A stretch of 64,000 nucleotides of DNA, taken from the NCBI RefSeq assembly GCF_007786235.1, contig NZ_VNFK01000008.1:62001-126000 (forward strand). The letters run 5' to 3'. This document shows, piece by piece, positions 55,063 to 63,400 of this stretch. Position 1 is the first letter of the stretch; each line of letters begins with the position of its first letter. A program made the position numbers and the translations under genes. Under the pieces are notes generated by a model. The model had not been told where the DNA came from, made no database searches, and saw only the letters and a program-made list of their open reading frames with translations. Source of the stretch: Paenarthrobacter nitroguajacolicus (GTDB lineage: Bacteria > Actinomycetota > Actinomycetes > Actinomycetales > Micrococcaceae).

Positions 55063-57282
55063 ATGAGCCACACGTCTTCCGCCGCCGCCTCCGCCACGGA
55101 ATCAGCAGTCCAGCCTCCCGTCGCCAAACTGGTCCCCACCCGCCGCGAACACCACGGCGACGTCTTCGTGGACAACTACGAATGGCTCAGGGACAAAGAA
55201 TCGCCGGAGGTTGTAGACCACCTCAAGGCGGAGAACGCCTATCAGGAGGCAGTCACCGCGCATCAGGAACCATTGCGCGAGGCCATGTTCCAGGAGATCA
55301 AGGGCCGCACCCAGGAGACGGATCTGTCCGTGCCCAGCCGGAAGGATGGCTGGTGGTACTACAGCCGTTCGGTAGAGGGCAAGGAATACACCATCCAGTG
55401 CCGCGTGCTGGCCCGGAACACCGGCGACCCCGTGGCGGACTGGACTCCCCCGCCCGTTGAAGCCGGCGTGGAACTTCCCGGCGAGCAGGTGCTCCTGGAC
55501 GGCAATGTGGAAGCTGAAGGCCAGCCCTTCTTCAGCGTTGGCGGCGCCGCCGTGACCGTTGACGGCAACCTCTATGCCTACGCCGTGGACAACTCCGGAG
55601 ACGAGCGGTTCACCCTGCGGATCAAGGACCTGCGTACCGGCGAACTCCTCCCGGACGTCATCGAGGACATCTTCTACGGAGTGGCTTTCTCCCCGGATGG
55701 CGCACGCCTCTTCTACACCGTGGTGGATGATTCCTGGCGCCCCTACCAGGTGAAGGCGCACGTCCTGGGAACGCCGGTCACCGAGGATGAGGTTCTGTAC
55801 CAGGAGGACGACGTCGCCATGTGGCTGGGCTTCGACCTCGCCTCCGACCGCCGTCACCTGGTGCTCAGCATCGGTTGCTCCGAGTTCAGCGAAACCCGGC
55901 TGCTCCGCTTCGACGATTACGCCGCGGGCCTCAGCACCGTCATCCCGCGCGACCACCACGTGCTCTACGAGGCCGAGCCCTTCCTCCTGGATGGCAAGGA
56001 GACACTGCTCCTGACCCACAACAAGGACGCCATCAACTCCATGGTGAGCCTGGTGGACCCGGAAGAGCTCACCAAGCCACTCGACGAGCAGGACTGGCGG
56101 ACCGTCGTCGAACATTCCTCTGACGTGCGCGTCAACGGCGCGGGCGTGACGTCCACCCACCTGGTCCTTTCCGTCCGCAAGGACACCATAGAGCGCGTGC
56201 AGGTGCTCCCCCTGGCAGGGCTCGGCACTCCCGCTCAGGCCGCGCCGGTTGAGCCTGCCTTCGACGAGGAGCTCTACACGGCCGGAGTTTCCGGCTCGGA
56301 CTACGAGGCTCCCGTGATCCGCATGGGCTATACGTCCTACTTCACGCCGTCCCGCGTCTACGACTTTGTCCTGCCGACAGCCGAACTGCCTGCCGGCCAA
56401 TTGCTGCTCCGCAAGGAAAGCCCTGTCCTGGGCGGCTACTCCGCGCAGGATTACGTCGCCACCCGTGAATGGGCCACCGCCGACGACGGCACCCGGGTTC
56501 CGCTGTCAGTGCTGCGGCACGCGTCGGTGCAGCAGGATGGAACCTCTGCCGGGCTGGTCTACGGCTACGGCTCCTACGAAATGAGCATGGATCCCGGCTT
56601 CGGCGTTGCCCGGTTGTCACTCCTGGACCGCGGGATCGTGATGGTCATCGCCCACATCCGCGGCGGCGGCGAGCTGGGACGCCAGTGGTACGAGGATGGC
56701 AAGAAACTCACCAAAAAGAACACCTTCACGGACTTCATTGCGGCCACGGACTGGCTGGCAGGCTCAGGTTGGGTGGACCCTGCCCGTGTTGCCGCCATGG
56801 GCGGATCCGCCGGCGGCCTGCTCATGGGTGCCGTCGCCAACATGGCTCCGGAAAAGTACGCTGCCGTGGTGGCGCAGGTTCCGTTCGTGGACGCCTTGAC
56901 CACCATTCTGGATCCCGAGCTCCCTTTGTCCGCCCTGGAATGGGAGGAATGGGGCAACCCGATCACGGATCCCGAGGCCTACGCCTACATGAAGTCCTAC
57001 ACTCCGTACGAGAATGTGGGGGCCGTGGCCTACCCCAAGATCGCTGCCGTGACGTCCTTCAATGACACCCGCGTGCTCTACGTCGAGCCGGCCAAATGGG
57101 TTCAGGCGCTCCGGTCCGTCTCCACAGGATCCGAGCCCATCGTGATGAAGATCGAGATGGACGGCGGGCACGGAGGTGCGTCAGGACGATACGTCCAGTG
57201 GCGCGAGCGGGCCTGGGACTACGCTTTCGTGGCCGACTCCGTAGGGGCTACCGAACTCCTGCCTGGGACAGGGCTCAAATAG
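55063..57282 (+). CDS. Oligopeptidase B-like S9 family serine peptidase
   Basis: A 739-residue cytoplasmic peptidase of the prolyl-oligopeptidase clan. An N-terminal propeller (residues ~60-420; DNYEWLRDKESPEVVDHL, GKEYTIQCRV) precedes the catalytic alpha/beta-hydrolase domain: YGSYEMSMDPGF, VIAHIRGGGELGRQWYEDGK, nucleophile Ser582 in MGGSAGGLLMG and the His in EMDGGHGGASGRY. The 'RGGGELGR.WYE.GK' segment and the acidic residues near the S1 site fit oligopeptidase B, which cuts after Lys/Arg in short peptides. Full length. Confidence 0.9.
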   Translation: MSHTSSAAASATESAVQPPVAKLVPTRREHHGDVFVDNYEWLRDKESPEVVDHLKAENAYQEAVTAHQEPLREAMFQEIKGRTQETDLSVPSRKDGWWYYSRSVEGKEYTIQCRVLARNTGDPVADWTPPPVEAGVELPGEQVLLDGNVEAEGQPFFSVGGAAVTVDGNLYAYAVDNSGDERFTLRIKDLRTGELLPDVIEDIFYGVAFSPDGARLFYTVVDDSWRPYQVKAHVLGTPVTEDEVLYQEDDVAMWLGFDLASDRRHLVLSIGCSEFSETRLLRFDDYAAGLSTVIPRDHHVLYEAEPFLLDGKETLLLTHNKDAINSMVSLVDPEELTKPLDEQDWRTVVEHSSDVRVNGAGVTSTHLVLSVRKDTIERVQVLPLAGLGTPAQAAPVEPAFDEELYTAGVSGSDYEAPVIRMGYTSYFTPSRVYDFVLPTAELPAGQLLLRKESPVLGGYSAQDYVATREWATADDGTRVPLSVLRHASVQQDGTSAGLVYGYGSYEMSMDPGFGVARLSLLDRGIVMVIAHIRGGGELGRQWYEDGKKLTKKNTFTDFIAATDWLAGSGWVDPARVAAMGGSAGGLLMGAVANMAPEKYAAVVAQVPFVDALTTILDPELPLSALEWEEWGNPITDPEAYAYMKSYTPYENVGAVAYPKIAAVTSFNDTRVLYVEPAKWVQALRSVSTGSEPIVMKIEMDGGHGGASGRYVQWRERAWDYAFVADSVGATELLPGTGLK

Positions 57283-57286
57283 CTGC

Positions 57287-58099
57287 TCACCCAGGTTGGC
57301 GCGCCCGGAGCAAAGCGTAGTAGCCCGGGATCACGTCCGAGGCCGACGGATTGCTGAGCGGCCGCGTTTCGATGCTCGCTGAGCCCTCCTCCACAAGGTT
57401 CCAGTCCGCCGTCGGAAACGCCTTGGCACGTTGTGCAGCCCCGAAGCGCCCAGGCATGGGCAACCCGCGGATGGCCCACTCAAGCGGCGCCGGAATGGAT
57501 TTCCGGGTGGCACCCAGATGGCTGACGTAATCAACGGGGGTGCCTGGGAAGTTGGTTTCCGCCAGGAAAACGCCGCCGCGGGTCCCGACGACGGGCAAGA
57601 GGTTCACTGCCAAAGCAGAACGGCCGTTGAGGTCCAGTACGTGCAGGACTCCGCGGATGAATACGTTCGCTTCACCGGTCCAGCCTGCCTCTTTGAGTGC
57701 CGCCGCGACAGTCTGCGCAGCGTCAGGTGCCGTCATGTCGCACACGGCGAAGGACGCCGTCGTAACATCCGCTGACTCCAGCCGTGCGCGGTCCACGGCG
57801 TTCGCGGAGTAGTCCAGCCCCACAGCCAGCGGGAAGTGCTGCGCCAGCAGCCGGGTGAAGCTGCCGTTCCCACACCCGACATCCACCACAGGCAGGGCCG
57901 GGTCCAAGTGCGCCAACGTAGGCAGGTAGCCGTTCAGTTCGTGATCGCTGCCCGAGTCCCACAGGACATCGCCCGTGGCACCGGTGGAACGGATGTTGCC
58001 CCAGTACTGGTCCCAGGCAGTTCGCGGATCCTTGGGAGCAGCCGAAGAAAGCCTGATGAGGCGTGGAATCAGCAGGTACTTCCTGAAGGCGGAGAACAT
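57287..58099 (-). CDS. SAM-dependent methyltransferase, class I
   Basis: A 270-residue protein. The SAM-binding motif is PVVDVGCGNGSFTRLLA near residue 74, followed by AVGLDYSANAVDRARL and the post-II acidic strand CDMTAPDAA. The N-terminal segment DPRTAWDQYWGNIRS and C-terminal EWAIRGLPMPGRFG are not diagnostic. A small-molecule or lipid substrate is likely. ATG 58099 (MFSAFRKYL) is chosen; convergent with the peptidase gene with 4 bases between stops. Confidence 0.8.
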   Translation of the reverse strand: MFSAFRKYLLIPRLIRLSSAAPKDPRTAWDQYWGNIRSTGATGDVLWDSGSDHELNGYLPTLAHLDPALPVVDVGCGNGSFTRLLAQHFPLAVGLDYSANAVDRARLESADVTTASFAVCDMTAPDAAQTVAAALKEAGWTGEANVFIRGVLHVLDLNGRSALAVNLLPVVGTRGGVFLAETNFPGTPVDYVSHLGATRKSIPAPLEWAIRGLPMPGRFGAAQRAKAFPTADWNLVEEGSASIETRPLSNPSASDVIPGYYALLRARQPG

Positions 58100-58118
58100 C
58101 CTCCAAATATATGTGGCG

Positions 58119-58502
58119 TTAGGCCTCCACCAACCACTCAAGCGCTTCCGTTTCCGATGTGAAGAACTTGGTGGGGCAGGGCGGCTTCATGATGCCCAGG
58201 AAGAAGTTGGCAATGACCCGATCCACGGGCGATGAACCCCAGAGGGCGATGCGGTTGGCCTGGCATGGTTTGGCGAACACGGACCTGGCTCCCCTCGTCA
58301 CGTCGTCCGTGGTTGCCATGTCCACGATCATCGGGTGGCGGTCCTCCCCGCAGAGCTCATTGACCCGGTCCATGGCCCGCTGCGCGTCGGATTCCTGGAT
58401 CCTGGCGCCGCGCGGCCACGTGAGTCGCAGGATGCCCGGCTCTTCGAGCTCCAGCTGGAACGTCACCTGCTGATGATCCTGAGGTGTTGCTGGGTGGTCC
58501 AC
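58119..58502 (-). CDS. STAS/SpoIIAA-like small protein (DUF7793-like)
   Basis: A 127-residue cytoplasmic protein: VTFQLELEEPGILRLTWPRG, then HPMIVDMATTDDVTRGARSV and ANRIALWGSSPVDRVIANFF, followed by FFTSETEALEWL. The alternating strand/helix plan with 'D....d......v......r.Al....p......' is that of STAS-like proteins seen beside GGDEF and kinase genes in Arthrobacter. GTG 58502 is preceded by a very strong GAGGAG site, which decides the start. Divergent from the histidine kinase gene. Confidence 0.7.
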   Translation of the reverse strand: MDHPATPQDHQQVTFQLELEEPGILRLTWPRGARIQESDAQRAMDRVNELCGEDRHPMIVDMATTDDVTRGARSVFAKPCQANRIALWGSSPVDRVIANFFLGIMKPPCPTKFFTSETEALEWLVEA

Positions 58503-58715
58503 GTTGCTCCTCTTGCCTTTCGCCTGCAGGGAAGGCGGACATGCTTGCCCTGCTGATTCCCCTAAGGCTGTCGAATCCGGCTCCCAAAGTAAAGGTGTGT
58601 CCCACGACTCATCCGGCTCATTTGGTGCACGGCCACACCTGTCCGCAATGCCGCTGATAGGGTGTTGCCACATCAGGAATTACTGTGGGATGAGCGTTGG
58701 AACGGAAGGGGCTCA

Positions 58716-60356
58716 GTGGGCGAGACCGGTGCCGATGTACAGCATTCCCGTTCCGCAGTAGTGGCGGATTCCGATGAGGACCGCCTGGCCGGGACCACAG
58801 CTGCGCTCTCATCAGCGGGATTCGACATTTTCCCGGCAGCGGACAGCGCATCCATTGCCTCCCGCATCACGCAACACAGCCCTGACGTCGTGGTGGCGGA
58901 AAGCTCCTTGGCACACGGGCTCCACAACCCTGGAGCTCCCGTGCTGCTGCTCCTCTCGGCACAAGAATCCGTGGACCTTGCCGAGATGGAGTCCTGGCGT
59001 GTAGCGGACTACATCATCAGCCCGGTACGTGACGGAGAGCTCATCCATCGCGTCGAAACCTTGATCGGCCGTGCCAAGGAACGGGCACGCTCCCGTGGCG
59101 AAATCGAAGCGCTGCGGGAAAGCCTCCGAAATGTCTCCTCTGCGATCCGGGAGACAAACGACCCCCAACTGATTGCGGACCATGTGGTGCGTGGCTTCGG
59201 CGAGGCCCTGGGCGTGGACCACGTGTGGTTCGCTACCTTCCGCGACGAACGGGTCCCGAGTATCCGGGCGCAATGGAACGCGGCCAACGTGCCCCTGCTT
59301 CCCGCGAAGCTGGGCGACAGCGAGAACATCATCACCGAGACGGCCAACAAGCTATGGGCTGAAGCCGATGTCCTGGCGGTAACAGACCATCGCGAGGACC
59401 CGGACTCGGAAATCGCCAAGGCGCTCCGGGAGTGGTCCTGCGAACTTACGCCCGTCTCCACCGTGCTGCTTCCCGTGGGCGAAGGCGCCTCCGCCATGGG
59501 CATCATCCTCCTGAGCACCGTGCAAGAGCGTCACGACTGGACCCGCCCGGAGATCGCCTTGATGCAGCACGTGGCCGGCAACGTGGCCCACGGCCTCATA
59601 CAAGGCCACCTCATCAGCGCCCAACAGCGGGTACTCCACCAGCTGAGGCAGTTGGACAAAGCCAAGACCGAGTTCCTGGCCACCGTCAACCACGAACTCA
59701 GGACTCCGCTCACCTCGATCACCGCCTACCTGGACATGATCCAGGACGGTTCCGGCGGGCCGGTCCCGGAGGGCATCGGTAAGATGCTGGACGTCATCGC
59801 ACGCAACTCGAACCGCTTGCGCAAGCTCATCGAAGACATGCTCACGGTCTCCATGCAGGACGCCAGCAACTTGGACCTCAAACCGGTGGATATCGCCAAA
59901 CTACTCCAAGTGGTGGTCGCGACTCTTCGACCTCTGGCGGAGTCCCGCCACGTCTCTCTGTCCTTCACGGAGGCAACCGAGGACATTGAAGTGACGGCCG
60001 ACGAAGCAAAACTGGAACAGGTCTTCACCAACATCGTGGCCAACGCCATCAAGTTCACGCCCGAGGGCGGCCGCGTGGGCATCACCAGCACGGTGTCAGC
60101 TGCCGAGGATGGCGGGCTGGCAGCACTCGTGAAAGTTGCTGACAATGGCCTGGGGATCCCCGAGCACGATCTGCCGCACATCTTCACGCGCTTCTACCGT
60201 GCTTCAAATGCCACCTCGGCCGCCGTTCCCGGCAGCGGACTCGGTTTGGCGATCGCCCACGACATCATCAGCCGCCACATGGGGCGCCTGCTCCTGGATT
60301 CCACTTTGGGATCCGGGACCACGGTATCCGTGGAGCTACCCGTGGGCGGACCGTAA
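58716..60356 (+). CDS. Histidine kinase with degenerate receiver and GAF domains
   Basis: A 546-residue cytoplasmic kinase. Residues ~12-115 follow a receiver plan (VVADSDEDRLAGTTAALSSA, YIISPVRDGELI), but the phosphoacceptor Asp is replaced by Glu62 (VVVAESS) and the switch Lys by Ser102. Residues ~140-300 are GAF-like. HisKA has His326 in VNHELRTPLTS; the ATPase domain has NIVANAIKFTPEGG, DNGLGIPEHDLPHIFTRFYR and GSGLGLAIAHDI. GTG 58716 has an AAGGGG site. It has no membrane segment and no adjacent response regulator. Confidence 0.9.
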   Translation: MGETGADVQHSRSAVVADSDEDRLAGTTAALSSAGFDIFPAADSASIASRITQHSPDVVVAESSLAHGLHNPGAPVLLLLSAQESVDLAEMESWRVADYIISPVRDGELIHRVETLIGRAKERARSRGEIEALRESLRNVSSAIRETNDPQLIADHVVRGFGEALGVDHVWFATFRDERVPSIRAQWNAANVPLLPAKLGDSENIITETANKLWAEADVLAVTDHREDPDSEIAKALREWSCELTPVSTVLLPVGEGASAMGIILLSTVQERHDWTRPEIALMQHVAGNVAHGLIQGHLISAQQRVLHQLRQLDKAKTEFLATVNHELRTPLTSITAYLDMIQDGSGGPVPEGIGKMLDVIARNSNRLRKLIEDMLTVSMQDASNLDLKPVDIAKLLQVVVATLRPLAESRHVSLSFTEATEDIEVTADEAKLEQVFTNIVANAIKFTPEGGRVGITSTVSAAEDGGLAALVKVADNGLGIPEHDLPHIFTRFYRASNATSAAVPGSGLGLAIAHDIISRHMGRLLLDSTLGSGTTVSVELPVGGP

Positions 60357-60443
60357 CTCCGTCGGCCTGTGACAACTGTGTCAATGCCTGGCCCGTTCAT
60401 GTGTTCTGCCGTCACTAAAGCGCGACATGCAGCGAAACAAAAC

Positions 60444-60473
60444 TGATGCCCCGGACTGGAGCCCGGGGCATCA
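60444..60473 (-). terminator. Bidirectional terminator between the kinase and the secreted peptide gene
   Basis: An 11-bp perfect stem, TGATGCCCCGG (60444-60454) with CCGGGGCATCA (60463-60473). On the minus strand it is followed by GTTTTGTTT, a good U-rich tail, 40 bases past the peptide stop codon. It can also stop the kinase transcript from the other side. Confidence 0.82.
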
Positions 60474-60513
60474 ATTTACGTCAAGTGGCCCTTGAGGGGC
60501 GCTCCCCCAATGT

Positions 60514-60684
60514 TTAGTTCGGCCACCATCCGATGCTGGTGGTGTTCGTCTTGCCTGTGGTGGTGCTGTTCGGCCACCAGCCGATTGCCGTGCTGTCCTG
60601 CGTAGGCTCGGCATTAGCCGGAGCAGCGAATCCCGTTACTGCCAGAACCGCCGCCATGAGCAGGGTTGCCGCAAATTTTTTCAT
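60514..60684 (-). CDS. Secreted 56-residue peptide with duplicated IGWWPN motif
   Basis: The frame starts MKKFAATLLMAAVLAVTGFA with a textbook signal peptide ending APANA (predicted cut after residue 25). The mature part is 31 residues, beginning EPTQDSTAIGWWPN and ending TNTTSIGWWPN; IGWWPN lies at residues 34-39 and 51-56, joined by a Ser/Thr-rich linker with one Lys. The C-terminal copy ends at the stop codon. AAAGGG lies 8 bases upstream; a TATAGT -10, an operator-like palindrome and a terminator surround it. It is divergent from a TPR gene. I know of no family. Possibilities: peptide pheromone, processed RiPP-like or secreted effector peptide. Confidence 0.8.
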   Translation of the reverse strand: MKKFAATLLMAAVLAVTGFAAPANAEPTQDSTAIGWWPNSTTTGKTNTTSIGWWPN

Positions 60685-60722
60685 CCGCTATGCCCTTTCG
60701 TACTGATGCGAATTTGTTGACT

Positions 60723-60754
60723 GTGACTTGAATAAAGTCACGGGGCAAACTATA
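60723..60754 (-). promoter_or_regulatory. Peptide-gene -10 (TATAGT) and palindrome GTGACTT-N5-AAGTCAC
   Basis: On the minus strand TATAGT (60754-60749) would start transcription near 60742. The 7-bp inverted repeat GTGACTT (60723-60729)/AAGTCAC (60735-60741), five-base spacer, covers about +1 to +19, the usual position for a repressor operator. It also lies 51 bases upstream of the divergent TPR gene start, so one regulator could serve both. Confidence 0.6.
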
Positions 60755-60779
60755 CGAGCTTTTCTTCTTCAATGACATG

Positions 60780-60785
60780 GATAAT
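60780..60785 (+). promoter_or_regulatory. -10 element GATAAT for a leaderless TPR gene
   Basis: GATAAT ends six bases before ATG 60792, the same geometry as at the oligopeptidase gene, predicting a leaderless transcript and supporting 60792 over the earlier in-frame ATG at 60777, which lies inside the promoter. Confidence 0.5.
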
Positions 60786-60791
60786 GGGCAT

Positions 60792-61844
60792 ATGCACAGT
60801 CCCCAGTTAGCCTCCCACCACGTTGCCGGTCTCACGGCGCGCGCCAAATGGAAGGAACGGGACTTCGATGAAGCCTTTCGCCTGGCAGGCGACGCCGCAG
60901 AGCTCTCCACCCTCGCCGGGGATGAGGAATCCTGGTGGAACATGCGGTACCTCCAAGCCGAATGCCTCCGGGATCAAGGCCGGATTGAGGAGTACCTCAG
61001 CCTGGCAGTGGAGCTCAACGACCACAGCCTGACTGCCACGTCGCCCGAACTCGGCGCCAAGGCAGGCACCATGGTAGCCATAGCTTTCCAAGGCCTTGGC
61101 CGACTTGCCGAGGCCGCCACCATGGCTGCTGACGCGGCGAAGCTGGCTGCACGCGAATCCGACCTGGTCTACGTCCAGATCCTTGCCCAACGCGCCCTGA
61201 TCGCCGCCCTGGCCGAAAGCAGACTCCTGGACGATGCTTGGCGGGAGTGCCTGGTCCTGGAAACACTGCTGACCGACGATGTTGACGAAGACACCGCGGG
61301 CAAAGGCTATTGGGTCATTGGAAACGTTGCTTTCCTGGCTGACCGCGTGGCTGACGGAGGGCTCTATCACGACCTTGCCGCCGAGAGGCTCTCGCCGTCA
61401 AAAGACGTTGATTTATGGGCGCGTTTCAACCGGGCTTCCGCTGAAATGCGGCTTCAGGCGAAACTCAGTGACGCCGCGACCCTGCGCTGCATTGAAAGGG
61501 CCGAGCTCGCCACGGACATTGTGGGTGGCTCCGAACGCGACCATTTGGAAATGTCCCTGGTCCGCGCCCGTTGGTATTTCCTCAGTGGGGATATGCAGCA
61601 GGCTGCGGCAATCCTTGAACCCCTCTGCACACGGTCCTCGATATTAGCCAAGCAAACTTCCGCTGAGGCACACTTCCTGCTTGCCCGGACATTGCTGGCG
61701 TCCGGGCGGCGAGAGGAAGCGCTTGCTACATTCGAAGAAGCAGCCGCGTTGTTCGAACAAGCAGCTTTGCCCGAACGCAGTGTGGCTGTCCGGGAGCATC
61801 TGCGCCATGTCGATGAGCAAAGAGGCCGGCCACACGGGGAGTGA
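60792..61844 (+). CDS. Tetratricopeptide-repeat-like helical protein
   Basis: A 350-residue cytoplasmic protein made of helical pairs with TPR character: WKERDFDEAFRLAGDAAELS, AIAFQGLGRLAEAATMAADA and AHFLLARTLLASGRREEALA followed by TFEEAAALFEQAAL. No HTH, enzyme or membrane segment is visible. It probably acts as a scaffold or ligand-binding protein for the GGDEF-EAL enzyme whose gene it overlaps or abuts. RRNPP-type TPR proteins bind secreted peptides encoded next to them; this one is adjacent to a peptide gene, but it lacks their N-terminal HTH. The start is discussed under the promoter entry. Confidence 0.78.
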   Translation: MHSPQLASHHVAGLTARAKWKERDFDEAFRLAGDAAELSTLAGDEESWWNMRYLQAECLRDQGRIEEYLSLAVELNDHSLTATSPELGAKAGTMVAIAFQGLGRLAEAATMAADAAKLAARESDLVYVQILAQRALIAALAESRLLDDAWRECLVLETLLTDDVDEDTAGKGYWVIGNVAFLADRVADGGLYHDLAAERLSPSKDVDLWARFNRASAEMRLQAKLSDAATLRCIERAELATDIVGGSERDHLEMSLVRARWYFLSGDMQQAAAILEPLCTRSSILAKQTSAEAHFLLARTLLASGRREEALATFEEAAALFEQAALPERSVAVREHLRHVDEQRGRPHGE

Positions 61845-61846
61845 GC

Positions 61847-63400
61847 ATGTCCGAAGAGAAAATGTACTCCGGCGACGACCCCCGCTTGGGGTTGCTCTTG
61901 GAAGGCATCGTCAGGCTGGCCGCTGGGGATCTCAACACCAGGATCGAAGTCTCGGACGCACGCGATGAAATCGATGCTGTGATCATGGGAACCAACCTCC
62001 TGGCCGAAGACCTCCAGATCGTGTACGAAGAGCTCGAACAAAGGGTGCAGGCCCGGACGCAGCAGCTCAACGAAGCCCACTTGGCGATGCAACACATGGC
62101 TATGACTGATCCGCTGACCGGCCTGCACAACCGCTCCGCCTTCGCCTCCGCCTTGAGCGAAGCCCAAGCTGTTGGGGAGGAACGCGGCACCCGTGCGGCC
62201 ATACTCCTGTTGGACATGGACGGATTCAAGGCCATCAACGACTCCTTGGGCCACACCATCGGCGACAAAGTCCTGGAAACCGTAGCCAATCGCATCAGCG
62301 GGGCCGTTCGCGGCCAAGACATGGTGGCCCGGATGGGCGGGGACGAATTCGCTGTCCTGATCCCGGACGTGACCCCTGCGGTGGCGGCCTCCATTGGCAA
62401 CCGCATCCTCGCTGCAGTGGTGGGCGTCATGGAGATTGAGGGTCAGCATCTCCGCTGTGGTGCCAGCATGGGCCTCCGGATGGCCGACCCCGGCCAGAGG
62501 GCGGAAGAGCTGATGATGGAAGCAGACATCGCCATGTACGAGTCCAAGGCTGATGGACGCGGCAAGCTCAAAGTGTTTGAACCGGCCATGTTGCATGCCC
62601 GGCAGATGCGGAACCAATTGGTGGGCGAGCTCAAAGACGCGATCGCGGGCTCGCAACTGGTGCTCTACTACCAGCCCATCATCCGCCTGGACACCCGCGG
62701 AATCGAAGGTGTGGAAGCCCTGGTCCGGTGGAACCACCCTTCCCGTGGGATCATCATGCCGGACGAGTTCATCCCCATCGCCGAGGAAACGGGAATGATC
62801 TCCGACCTGGGCGGCTGGGTGCTCCGCACCGGCGTCGAACAGTTGAAGAAATGGCGCAGCGACCCCCTGACGGCGAGCCACGACTTCACCATGCGCATCA
62901 ACGTATCGGCTGCAGACTTGCAGCGACTGGAGTTCATCGAAGACGTGCGGGACGCCTTGGCCTCCGCCGATCTGGACCCCTCGCTCCTGGTCCTTGAACT
63001 GACCGAAAGCGCCGTCATCCAGGGCAACGACCTGGACCGTTATACGCTCATGAGCCTGCGCCGCCTGGGCGTGGGACTGGAAATCGACGACTTCGGCACG
63101 GGCTACTCCTCCATCAGCTATCTCCGGCGGTTGCCCGTAGACGCGGTGAAGGTGGATCGGACGCTTCTTTCGGCCTTGGGCAGCGACCCGTCGCAGCCCG
63201 CCCTGCTTGCCGCCGTGCTGCAACTCATCCGGGCATGCGGCCTGAATGCCGTGTGGGAGGGCATCGAAGACGCCGGGCAGGCCGAGTATCTCTTGAGCAT
63301 CGGTTGCACCAGCGGCCAGGGATACTACTTCAGCCGGCCGCTGCCCGAGGAGCAGCTGACCGACCAGCTGAAGCACCATAAGGCGTGGCCTGTCAGCTGA
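61847..63400 (+). CDS. GGDEF-EAL c-di-GMP turnover enzyme
   Basis: A 517-residue cytoplasmic protein. A short HAMP-like and coiled-coil segment (DLNTRIEVSDARDEIDAVI, EELEQRVQARTQQLNEAHLA) leads to GGDEF (DPLTGLHNRSAF, intact RMGGDEF, with RGQD five residues before it as an I site) and then EAL (YYQPIIRLD, EALVRWNHP, RINVSAADLQ, ELTESAVI, DDFGTGYSS). Both active sites look complete, so it could make and break c-di-GMP. No membrane segment. ATG 61847 has a GGGGAG site; the GTG at 61841 is too close to it. Coupled to the TPR gene. Confidence 0.93.
   Translation: MSEEKMYSGDDPRLGLLLEGIVRLAAGDLNTRIEVSDARDEIDAVIMGTNLLAEDLQIVYEELEQRVQARTQQLNEAHLAMQHMAMTDPLTGLHNRSAFASALSEAQAVGEERGTRAAILLLDMDGFKAINDSLGHTIGDKVLETVANRISGAVRGQDMVARMGGDEFAVLIPDVTPAVAASIGNRILAAVVGVMEIEGQHLRCGASMGLRMADPGQRAEELMMEADIAMYESKADGRGKLKVFEPAMLHARQMRNQLVGELKDAIAGSQLVLYYQPIIRLDTRGIEGVEALVRWNHPSRGIIMPDEFIPIAEETGMISDLGGWVLRTGVEQLKKWRSDPLTASHDFTMRINVSAADLQRLEFIEDVRDALASADLDPSLLVLELTESAVIQGNDLDRYTLMSLRRLGVGLEIDDFGTGYSSISYLRRLPVDAVKVDRTLLSALGSDPSQPALLAAVLQLIRACGLNAVWEGIEDAGQAEYLLSIGCTSGQGYYFSRPLPEEQLTDQLKHHKAWPVS

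Noticed and set aside
55102-56400. Minus-strand ORF of 432 codons within the oligopeptidase gene
   Set aside because: Shadow of a well-conserved S9 peptidase; no start signal and no domain pattern.
61454-63379. Minus-strand ORF of 641 codons antisense to the TPR and GGDEF-EAL genes
   Set aside because: Antisense frame in high-GC DNA; rich in His/Gln/Val with no family features, while the plus strand encodes clear GGDEF and EAL motifs.
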